Made by a program: the position numbers and the translations under genes
Shown here: positions 25,433 to 30,865 of the stretch, one piece after another
Layout of the letters: every line of letters starts with the position of its first letter
How positions within the stretch are numbered: position 1 is the stretch's first letter
Notes under the pieces: generated by a model
What the model saw: only the letters and a program-made list of their open reading frames with translations
The model's database searches: none
Told to the model about the DNA's origin: nothing
Source of the DNA: Georgfuchsia sp049276455
GTDB lineage: Bacteria; Pseudomonadota; Gammaproteobacteria; Burkholderiales; Rhodocyclaceae
Length of the DNA stretch: 30,865 bases
Direction of reading: 5' to 3'
Assembly: GCA_049276455.1 (NCBI GenBank)
Contig: JBASWL010000254.1
Span: forward strand, 1-30,865

Positions 25433-26026
25433 ATGACTCTGTACTCAGGAACGACCTGCCCATTTAGTCATCACTGCCGTTTCGTCTTGTTCGAGAAGCA
25501 GATGGACTTCCAGTTGATCGACGTCGATCTACTCACCAACTTGGAAGAGAACTCCATCGTCAATCCGTACAACAGTGTGCCTGTCTTGGTTTACAGTGAT
25601 CTCGTGCTCCACGACGCCAATATCATCGGCGAATATCTGGACGAGCGCTTCCCTCATCCGCAACTGATGCCGCCGGATCTGCAGTCTAGGGCGCGCGTAC
25701 GCCAGATGCTGTTTACGATGAATCAAGAGATGTTTAGCCATATCGATGCGCTGGAAAAGAGCACCAAAGCGGCGGATAAGGCGCGGGCTACCATTCGCGA
25801 TCGCCTGATCCATCTGTCCGGGATTTTCAGCAAGCAGAAATACATGCTTGGCGCAGAGTTTTCCATGCTCGACGTCGCACTTGCGCCGCTGCTGTGGCGA
25901 CTTGATCAGTATGGCATCGTTCTGCCGAAATCTGCGGCGCCGTTGATGAAATACGCCAACAGGGTGTTTTCTCACCAGGGCTTCATCGACGCGCTAACAC
26001 CTGCCGAAAAGCTGATGCGGCGCTGA
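25433..26026 (+). CDS. SspA-like glutathione S-transferase-fold protein
   Basis: The product has 197 residues from the ATG at 25433. The thioredoxin-like N-terminal domain MTLYSGTTCPFSHHCRFVLFEKQMDFQL is the signature of stringent starvation protein A, which binds RNA polymerase with sigma70 and lacks classic GST activity. It is followed by NPYNSVPVLVYSDLVLHDANIIGEYLDERFPHP and an all-helical C-terminal domain. An earlier in-frame ATG at 25358 would add 25 residues without family support. Core sspA genes normally neighbour sspB and the cytochrome bc1 genes; here it stands alone in an accessory region, so it is probably a paralogue. It lies close to another regulator paralogue, the IHF-alpha-like gene. 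Confidence 0.85.
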   Translation: MTLYSGTTCPFSHHCRFVLFEKQMDFQLIDVDLLTNLEENSIVNPYNSVPVLVYSDLVLHDANIIGEYLDERFPHPQLMPPDLQSRARVRQMLFTMNQEMFSHIDALEKSTKAADKARATIRDRLIHLSGIFSKQKYMLGAEFSMLDVALAPLLWRLDQYGIVLPKSAAPLMKYANRVFSHQGFIDALTPAEKLMRR

Positions 26027-26123
26027 GTTGCGTGCCAGAAGATATAAGACGGTATGGAGCGGGCAGTGCCTTTGGAAGGCAATTGCCGCATAGTTCTACG
26101 AAATTGACTGAAAGGAAATGGCA

Positions 26124-26417
26124 GTGACCGTGACCAAGGCAGAGCTTGCCGATCTATTGTTCGAAAAGGTTGGTCTGAACAAGCGTGAGGCCAAAGATAT
26201 GGTCGAAGCTTTTTTCGAAGAAATATGTTTGGCCCTTGAAAGTGGCGACGGAGCAAAACTCTCCGGCTTTGGCAACTTTGACTTGCGGGAGAAACCGCAA
26301 CGTCCAGGCCGAAACCCCAAGACCGGCGAACCCATTCCGATAACAGCTCGTCGGGTGGTTACCTTTCACGCCAGCGCCAAGCTGAAGGCGGCTGTGGGAA
26401 GTACTGCTCGACAGTAG
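26124..26417 (+). CDS. Integration host factor alpha-like DNA-bending protein
   Basis: The product has 97 residues from the GTG at 26124, which gives the family start TVTKAELADLLFEKVGLNKREAK and sits 7 bases after an AAGGA site. The ATG at 26118 is too close to that site. The body carries the dimer helices, LSGFGNFDLREKPQRPGRNPKTGE with the Pro of the DNA-intercalating beta-arm, and ITARRVVTFHASAKLK. These are IHF-alpha rather than HU features. The core ihfA gene normally follows pheT; neither pheT nor a MerR gene is here, so this is a stand-alone, probably second copy. Confidence 0.88.
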   Translation: MTVTKAELADLLFEKVGLNKREAKDMVEAFFEEICLALESGDGAKLSGFGNFDLREKPQRPGRNPKTGEPIPITARRVVTFHASAKLKAAVGSTARQ

Positions 26418-26475
26418 CCATACATCCCCTCCCTCTTTCACCAGCACCGCAATCCAAAGTTTTCCAAGTACCCCC

Positions 26476-26718
26476 ATGCCTTCTGACGAATCCATTTACT
26501 GCTACCACTGTCGCAGATATCACCCTCGCGAGGAAATGCGCCGAATCGAAACCAAGGGTAGCAAGAAGTGGCGTTGCGTTAATTCCATTGAGGCTACCAA
26601 GAAAAGCACCACACAGCGCGGCGCATTTGGCAAAACTGTCACCGCCATCAACAAGTCAGATAGTCAGGCGCGGATCAAATCGAGGGTCAACGCTGAGCGA
26701 TTGGTCGCAGGGAGATAA
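26476..26718 (+). CDS. Small basic protein with a putative Cys-rich knuckle, unknown function
   Basis: The product has 80 residues. It starts MPSDESIYCYHCRRYHPREEM, with a CxxC pair, then a His and a later Cys (KKWRCVNSI). This could bind one zinc with C-C-H-C ligands. The remainder is very basic, with RIKSRVNAERLVAGR at the end. No strong ribosome-binding site precedes the ATG. Its neighbours are the IHF-like gene upstream and a tiny ORF downstream. No family is recognised; a nucleic-acid-binding role is only a guess. Confidence 0.6.
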   Translation: MPSDESIYCYHCRRYHPREEMRRIETKGSKKWRCVNSIEATKKSTTQRGAFGKTVTAINKSDSQARIKSRVNAERLVAGR

Positions 26719-26726
26719 GCCCAGCT

Positions 26727-26858
26727 GTGAGTGACACCACTTTCGGCATACTGAGGCAATTGGCCGAATCCGCTGAGCCTCTGGCCTACCGTCTCGCCGC
26801 GTATTTCATGATGAGCTTGCTGGACGATCCGGCAATGCTGGCCTTGGCGTTCTGCTGA
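26727..26858 (+). CDS. Possible 43-residue ORF (GTG start)
   Basis: A GTG at 26727 opens a 43-codon frame (VSDTTFGILRQLAESAEPLA ... MLALAFC) preceded by an AGGGAGAT element about 12 bases upstream. It begins 8 bases after the previous stop, which suggests coupling. The predicted peptide is helical and weakly amphipathic. It may be a truncated gene or a non-coding stretch. Confidence 0.35.
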   Translation: MSDTTFGILRQLAESAEPLAYRLAAYFMMSLLDDPAMLALAFC

Positions 26859-26968
26859 GTCAACAAGTCAGTGCATTGGTTCTTCGTCCCACAGAGAGCA
26901 TTGCGTGACATTCGGCGCCCAAGCCGTGTCATGATTCAGCTGTCAATTTCTCTCCTAATGAATTAGCC

Positions 26969-27202
26969 ATGCCGTCTCACCTCGCCGCGCTTAGCGACAA
27001 AGCTCTACTTGAACAGGCCCAGAATGGTTCTGATGAAGCCGCCCTCCTTCTCTCACACCGCTTTTTCGGCAAGGTAACACCTGCCGTCCGTGATGCGTGG
27101 CCGTCCTTGCGCCACACCAAGCACATCAGCGTCCATGCCGCTCGCCGGATTCTTGCGCAGGCTGAGGCTCTCGCCGCGTCGGCCGATCCTGGTAGCTCGT
27201 GA
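26969..27202 (+). CDS. Hypothetical protein
   Basis: The product has 77 residues (MPSHLAALSDKALLEQAQNG), helical, with an Ala-rich end (ARRILAQAEALAASA). No motif is recognised and no ribosome-binding site is apparent. It ends 12 bases before the GIY-YIG gene. It may be coupled to that gene or may be a chance frame. Confidence 0.4.
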   Translation: MPSHLAALSDKALLEQAQNGSDEAALLLSHRFFGKVTPAVRDAWPSLRHTKHISVHAARRILAQAEALAASADPGSS

Positions 27203-27214
27203 GCTACCGCAAGC

Positions 27215-27541
27215 ATGGGCCGCCGTAACCACTACTACGTCTATGTGATCGAACTGTCGAAAGAAGTTCTCAACGAAGGACGTTTCAAGAAATGTAATCC
27301 CGGTTACGTCCCAGGCAAGCCGTGCGTATACGTCGGCATGACTGGCTTGGATCCCGACGTGCGCTTCGACAAACACAAGGCAGGCATTCAGTCCAATCGA
27401 TACGCACAACAATATGGGTTGCACCTATTGCCTGAAATCTACGAGGCTTATAACCCGATGTCCTACGATGCTGCGCGCGACATGGAGGTGGAGTTGGCGA
27501 TTGACCTGCGTGAAGGTGGGTATGGGGTTTGGCAGGCGTGA
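27215..27541 (+). CDS. GIY-YIG superfamily protein (short, stand-alone)
   Basis: The product has 108 residues. It opens with a degenerate GIY-YIG core: YYVYVIEL (7-14) in place of GIY and CVYVGMTGLDP (37-47) in place of YIG, then Arg 50 and RFDKHKAG. A Glu near 91-93 (MEVELAIDLREGGYGVWQ) is in place for metal binding. Between the two strands lies an unusual 20-residue insertion (FKKCNPGYVPGKP). The core residues fit a nuclease fold, but no DNA-binding domain is attached. It converges on the RNase H-like gene. No ribosome-binding site is clear. Confidence 0.7.
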   Translation: MGRRNHYYVYVIELSKEVLNEGRFKKCNPGYVPGKPCVYVGMTGLDPDVRFDKHKAGIQSNRYAQQYGLHLLPEIYEAYNPMSYDAARDMEVELAIDLREGGYGVWQA

Positions 27542-27727
27542 ATTTGTGATGGCCAATTCAGGGGCCAACAGATGGTAATTCTGATTCCGGATAGCTGCCG
27601 GTGGCGACTGAGTACTCTGTGCCCTGAGCGGACCTGACCAGTCTAGAAAGCAGACACTCGGCATGGTTCCCTACGTTCAGCGTAATGGGTCGCCGGAGGG
27701 CGAAGCCAGTACGGTAGCAATGGATGG

Positions 27728-28171
27728 CTAGGGTGGTGCGGGTAGTAAACCATCGTGTCCATCGAGAACTTTGAGCTGCCCTAGTTTCCAAAGCTCCCAG
27801 AGTTTAAATGTCATGAAAACGTCTGCCTCATTGGAACCTTCATGCGTGTCTGGGAAGCTAGGGCAATCGGAGAAGTGCATTAGATAGGTGTTGCTGAGGC
27901 TTCTGCCTCTAATTCGGTCACTCCAACAAATGCTGCGCATATCGGTGTGAGTGCCTTTCAGCGGCAGCCTCTGTCCGCTAGCTAGCCCAGCACATTTTCC
28001 AAGTTCTTCTAGGTCGTAGTCTTTCCCATTGTAGGTAACGACTTCCTCCGCTGTTTCGATGCGCTGAATTGCGAGTGGAATGTCATCCCCTCGATAGGGA
28101 ACATACTTCCGTTCCTCAACGCAAAATATGCCAACGATGTCTTGGCCGGTATCGATAACGAGCGTTGGCAT
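27728..28171 (-). CDS. RNase H-like (YprB-type) domain protein
   Basis: The product has 147 residues. VVTYNGKDYDL (44-54) matches the exonuclease II motif of the YprB/RNase_H_2 family (N then D). SNEADVFMTFKLWELW (113-128) resembles the exo III region ending in an Asp. The first motif is only LVIDTGQDI (4-12), with one acidic residue instead of the usual DxE, so activity is uncertain. The intervening GTHTDMRSICW is also family-like. It follows the DUF2939 gene by 42 bases on the same strand. No ribosome-binding site is evident. Confidence 0.62.
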   Translation of the reverse strand: MPTLVIDTGQDIVGIFCVEERKYVPYRGDDIPLAIQRIETAEEVVTYNGKDYDLEELGKCAGLASGQRLPLKGTHTDMRSICWSDRIRGRSLSNTYLMHFSDCPSFPDTHEGSNEADVFMTFKLWELWKLGQLKVLDGHDGLLPAPP

Positions 28172-28213
28172 AACTTACGGACGTGCGCTATCGTAGTCTG
28201 GAATTGGCAGTGG

Positions 28214-29404
28214 CTAATTTATCGCGGCGCCACCAATATTATTCAGCGTCTTGTAGCATCGATGATCGGCGAGAAGCTTCATTCTAAATTCGATGAAACT
28301 CTTTACTGTAACTGTATTATTGTGTGCTCCATACCAGTTCAGCGCTTCCGCCAGTGCGTTTTTGCCTTCAGCTTCGGTAGCGTACGTCTCTGGGCAACGA
28401 AACCGTTCATTGAATTCACCTTCCGTTAAATCGGTTAGAGGCTTCTCAGGTTTTGTTAAGGGCGGTGATAGCTTTATGGCCTCCGGCTTTAACTGCTGAT
28501 TGAGACGCTCCGGCTCTTCGCCTGCGTAAAAAAGATATAGACGATATCCGCTTGCCTGCACAGACGATGCAGTCAGTCGGAGCCCAATCGGTAACGTAGT
28601 GTGAGCAACAAACTCAGGACTCATGTCCTTGTCAAGATAGTCATTGGGCATTAGCACCCGCCGCACTAAAGTTCTGTCATTTGAATCAGTCAACGTGAGT
28701 TCTAACAAGGGATAGTTTTGTGTGGTCGAACCCCGGTTCGTTACACTCGCTGTCAGTATTAGTGCGCCAGGATTCGCTGAATCGGGATGGAGGTCTGATG
28801 CATCAATGCCAATAAACTCAGCGTCCTCCCGTGGATTTTTTGCGCGAGACTTCTTTTTGTTTGCTTCCGTCGAAAACATTCCATCTGGCAGCCTTAGGGC
28901 TGAGAGCTTCCAGGACAATATCCCTTCGCGATTGAAAACAAGGGCTACGGGATCGCCCGTATCCTCCTTTCCCTTTACGGTAACGACAAAACGATCAAAG
29001 CTCTCATAAGACATGGTCGTATCCGTCTCAGGCGCGGATTGGGTCGGCTGGGGAATGTTGCTTCCTGACTGCGGTTTGGCTCCGTGCAACATCAAGGTCA
29101 GGCTCTCGGGCGTTACGAACGCGTCAGCAATCTGATTTATCAGCGCTCCCGCCATCACAACTCTCAGAGCGGCAAAAGGATCGTTTTCATTCACAACTTG
29201 AGAAAAAAGCCTGGCATTGGCGGTTGCTTTCAAATTCTCTCTGAGTGCTGGAAAATTTACGTAGCTAGAAAGTGTGGCCGCATCTTTTGCCTCAGCGGCT
29301 GATCTCATACCTCTTACCGCGATGTACGGCGCAAAGTAAAACCATACTCCGAACAGCATAAAAACTACGGCAATAGAGAGCTTAGCCACATTGGACTTTA
29401 GCAT
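28214..29404 (-). CDS. DUF2939-family membrane-anchored protein
   Basis: The product has 396 residues from the ATG at 29404, which has an AGGGGAAT site 8 bases upstream; that decides this start over the in-frame ATG at 29425. A membrane helix spans about 9-28 (LSIAVVFMLFGVWFYFAPYI), followed by AVRGMRSAAEAKDAATLSSYVNFPALRENLKA, the DUF2939 signature. The rest appears soluble, with a beta-rich middle. The gene is visibly more AT-rich than the housekeeping block, suggesting acquisition. The function is unknown. Confidence 0.8.
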   Translation of the reverse strand: MLKSNVAKLSIAVVFMLFGVWFYFAPYIAVRGMRSAAEAKDAATLSSYVNFPALRENLKATANARLFSQVVNENDPFAALRVVMAGALINQIADAFVTPESLTLMLHGAKPQSGSNIPQPTQSAPETDTTMSYESFDRFVVTVKGKEDTGDPVALVFNREGILSWKLSALRLPDGMFSTEANKKKSRAKNPREDAEFIGIDASDLHPDSANPGALILTASVTNRGSTTQNYPLLELTLTDSNDRTLVRRVLMPNDYLDKDMSPEFVAHTTLPIGLRLTASSVQASGYRLYLFYAGEEPERLNQQLKPEAIKLSPPLTKPEKPLTDLTEGEFNERFRCPETYATEAEGKNALAEALNWYGAHNNTVTVKSFIEFRMKLLADHRCYKTLNNIGGAAIN

Positions 29405-29443
29405 CGTAATTCCCCTAAATGGCAAGCAGCGTCGACTAGCATG

Positions 29444-29475
29444 GGTTATGCGCGGCGGAGCATGGATTCATAACC
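29444..29475. repeat. Inverted repeat at the end of the 97-residue ORF
   Basis: GGTTATG (29444-29450) and CATAACC (29469-29475) are perfect 7-bp inverted copies with an 18-base spacer. The stop codon of the preceding ORF lies inside the right arm. It could be a weak terminator or a recombination site. Confidence 0.45.
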
Positions 29476-29761
29476 AAGAGACCCAACAAAAGAAAGGGAC
29501 TCCGCCGTTCCGAGGCAGCGGCGGAAGCTGCAAACGGCTATCAACATCGAAGTGGACGCCAGCGGGAGGCGGCCGAAAGTCCTTGTAGTACATGTTGGCG
29601 TGATAGCCCAACCAAGATCCGCTGGCGCTCTTCACAGTTTCCCGCGCCCGCTCCCAGATCGCATTCAATGTGGCCGTCTCCGGCGCCTTGTCGTAGGACT
29701 CGGCAAACGTGAGCAGCCGGCGTTCAGCCTCGAGCAATTCGATTTCTGGTTTGTTGGGCAC
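29468..29761 (-). CDS. Hypothetical protein, 97 residues
   Basis: From a GTG at 29761 the product starts VPNKPEIELLEAERRLLTFAE and contains IWERARETVKSASGSWLGYHANMYYKD. It looks like a small conserved helical protein, but no family can be named. The frame is open upstream to an ATG at 29839, inside the flank of the hairpin repeat; that longer start would overlap the nuclease gene by 116 bases. The sequence suggests the shorter form. Confidence 0.5.
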   Translation of the reverse strand: MPNKPEIELLEAERRLLTFAESYDKAPETATLNAIWERARETVKSASGSWLGYHANMYYKDFRPPPAGVHFDVDSRLQLPPLPRNGGVPFFCWVSWL

Positions 29762-30347
29762 CGTCGCTGGTCTCAGTAGTTGGCGGGAGATACGGGTCTT
29801 GCTGATACGGAGGTGGTTGCGCGGCCCAACGCCTGACATAACTGGCGCTTCGCGGCTTCATCGCGCAGCGGCCGTGATGATGGATGGGTTTGCCGCCGAA
29901 CAGTTCATGAGCGCGGTTCTCCAAACGGAACCCCTCGAATTCATGCAGGTGCGCAAGACGATCTGTCTTTTTTGTCTTGTGCGTTGGGTCTGTGTACATG
30001 TAGATGTGATAACGGCCGCCTGAATGTTGCTGTGCGAAGTTGGCAATTTCGGCTTGGCTGAATATCCAGATGCGCTTCGATGAGAGATCAACGAGAGCGA
30101 TAAGTTGAGCAGGATTGTTTTCTGGTATCCACCAGTCGAGAGCTTCTTTGCCTTTGCCGCCGCCGGGCTTTGGTTTGTGGTTGGCCTTAACTTGGATAGT
30201 CTGGGCAGCCTTCGCCTTGGGCGTGTAGGCAACCAAGTCGACGCCTGCATCAGTGCTGAGTGGGGCGGTCTCTACACCGCGCAACAGCAGTTCGTATTGA
30301 ACAAGGAGTTCGCCACAGCGTCCGATTTGAGCAGTAGATAGTGGCAT
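29724..30347 (-). CDS. PD-(D/E)XK nuclease-fold protein (group I intron-endonuclease-like)
   Basis: The product has 207 residues. The N-terminal half has the PD-(D/E)XK pattern: Glu 13 (CGELLVQYELLLRG), Asp 37 (DAGVDLVAY) and Gln 52-x-Lys 54 (IQVKANH), followed by DWWIPENNPAQLIALVDLSSKRIWIF. This matches the family annotated as group I intron-associated or Vsr-like nucleases. The last 45 or so residues (from GGKPIHHHGRCAM) translate a copy of the 51-bp hairpin repeat and its flank, so the ancestral gene probably ended near 29890. The C-terminal extension overlaps the next ORF. Confidence 0.72.
   Translation of the reverse strand: MPLSTAQIGRCGELLVQYELLLRGVETAPLSTDAGVDLVAYTPKAKAAQTIQVKANHKPKPGGGKGKEALDWWIPENNPAQLIALVDLSSKRIWIFSQAEIANFAQQHSGGRYHIYMYTDPTHKTKKTDRLAHLHEFEGFRLENRAHELFGGKPIHHHGRCAMKPRSASYVRRWAAQPPPYQQDPYLPPTTETSDGAQQTRNRIARG
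29841..29891 (-). repeat. 51-bp hairpin repeat, copy B
   Basis: This copy is identical to copy A (30380-30430) at 46 of 51 positions. It contains CGCTTCGCG and CGCGCAGCG as imperfect arms around loop GCTTCAT. It lies in frame at the C-terminal end of the PD-(D/E)XK gene. Confidence 0.8.
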
Positions 30348-30379
30348 GGTGAGTTCTTTCGGCGGCTAAGGTGGAGGTC

Positions 30380-30430
30380 ACCGGCGCTGCGCGGCTTCAT
30401 CGCGCAGCGGCCGTGTTGATGGATGGATTG
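30380..30430 (-). repeat. 51-bp hairpin repeat, copy A
   Basis: This copy has a perfect 9-bp stem, CGCTGCGCG (30385-30393) with CGCGCAGCG (30401-30409), and a 7-base loop. It begins 5 bases past the stop of the GIY-YIG gene at 30435. No T-run follows. Confidence 0.8.
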
Positions 30431-30434
30431 GGGG

Positions 30435-30830
30435 TCAGATGCCAGTCTTGTTCCATTTCGGCTTTAGCTGGGAAACGATATCGTCTTCAAGGGCGGCCGC
30501 CAGATTGAGATGAAAGCCACCGTACTTGAGTAAGCCGTGGTCTGGAAGGACAAGGATAGAAACTGTACCTCCAGCACCAAGGCATTCTTTGAGGTTCGCG
30601 TTGTTTCTGATATTGGTGGACTGCGTCGGGCCGGGGTTTTGATAGCCGTACATTCGGGCTTTCAGCGGCTGTACAGTCTTGCCGATGTACAGAATTTCGC
30701 GCTCTGACTCGAAGGCGTAAAGAATGTTTCGTGATTTCGCCTCAGCATCCAGAGTACACGTTATGCCGCTGGCGGAGAGCTTCCATTCGCCAACTTTCCG
30801 GAAGCCGATGTCGAGCAGCCGCTGGTGCAT
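30435..30830 (-). CDS. GIY-YIG nuclease domain protein
   Basis: The product has 131 residues from the ATG at 30830. ILYAF (36-40) and ILYIGKT (46-52) are the GIY and YIG strands, followed by Arg 59 (KARMYGY), NIRNN (73-77) and a late acidic LEDDIVSQLKPKWN with Glu 115 in the catalytic position. Residues 1-30 form a short preceding segment without recognised identity. An in-frame ATG at 30845 near the window edge is possible; a GGGGGT stretch before 30830 favours the shorter form. It heads the minus-strand group of ORFs in the island and is followed by hairpin repeat A. The biological role is unknown. Confidence 0.75.
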   Translation of the reverse strand: MHQRLLDIGFRKVGEWKLSASGITCTLDAEAKSRNILYAFESEREILYIGKTVQPLKARMYGYQNPGPTQSTNIRNNANLKECLGAGGTVSILVLPDHGLLKYGGFHLNLAAALEDDIVSQLKPKWNKTGI

Positions 30831-30865
30831 TAGTGAGACCCCCAACGAATAGAAGTGAGCGGACC

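Noticed and set aside
24849..25463. Open frames on both strands after tRNA-Ser (105, 123 and 143 residues)
   Set aside because: Their translations are low-complexity, rich in Trp/Arg/Pro, overlap one another, and match no family; one merely translates the TGTTCCC array.
27640..27727. Possible palindromic element in the gap between the two convergent genes
   Set aside because: CGCCGGAGGGCG and nearby short complementary stretches are seen, but no stem longer than 5-6 bp with consistent loop could be confirmed.
28140..30865. Integron cassette array with attC sites
   Set aside because: Short GTTGGG and GTTATG motifs occur at several gene junctions, but no pair of RYYYAAC and GTTRRRY sites in correct order, spacing and complementarity could be found, and no integron integrase is visible.

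Overview
The window looks like a chromosomal segment of a GC-rich betaproteobacterium. The evidence is the gene order (rpoE-rseA-rseB-degP, then lepA-lepB-DUF4845-rnc-era-recO-pdxJ-acpS-nagZ), the rpsO-pnp pair, and a DksA, S15 and PNPase of ordinary proteobacterial type. I cannot name the genus. No rRNA genes or CRISPR arrays were seen.

Layout. (1) 1-382: the 5' end of a DUF4102-type tyrosine recombinase running off the left edge, next to a tRNA-His/Arg/Pro cluster (383-651, minus strand) that has a clear sigma70-type promoter. (2) 700-4600: dksA (+) and the rpsO-pnp operon (-), separated by a perfect bidirectional terminator, then a small ferredoxin-fold protein. (3) 4859-8190: a periplasmic double-OB-fold protein, a membrane PAS-PAS-HD-GYP c-di-GMP phosphodiesterase, and a decayed second copy of the same kind of gene. 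(4) 8194-11069: glpD-glpK, glycerol catabolism. (5) 11083-22827: a long minus-strand housekeeping block from the sigma-E envelope-stress genes (rpoE, rseA, rseB, degP) through lepA, lepB, rnc, era and recO to pdxJ, acpS and nagZ. Many of these genes are joined by ATGA stop-start overlaps. (6) 23004-24796: nadB and tRNA-Ser(GGA). (7) 24797-30865: an accessory region directly 3' of tRNA-Ser. It carries paralogues of global regulators (SspA-like and IHF-alpha-like), several unknown small ORFs, and four proteins with nuclease folds (two GIY-YIG, one PD-(D/E)XK, one YprB-type RNase H-like), plus a DUF2939 membrane protein and repeated hairpins.

How the genes work together. The sigma-E circuit looks complete: the sigma factor, the membrane anti-sigma RseA, the periplasmic RseB and the protease/chaperone DegP. 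Matches to sigma-E promoters (GGAAC-type -35, 16-nt spacer, TC-type -10) lie upstream of both rpoE and degP, which implies autoregulation and separate induction of degP. LepA, LepB, RNase III and Era join translation, secretion and RNA processing downstream. GlpD and GlpK form a compact operon.

Most unusual points. The lepA TTG start sits in the T-tract of a strong intrinsic terminator. A tandem HD-GYP paralogue is mid-decay. Three hairpins lie between recO and pdxJ. A TGTTCCC heptamer array after tRNA-Ser matches heptamers beside the left-edge integrase. The right-hand island has a cluster of nuclease-fold genes with a 51-bp hairpin repeat at two of its gene ends; it is the best place to look for an undescribed system, but nothing in the sequence proves one.
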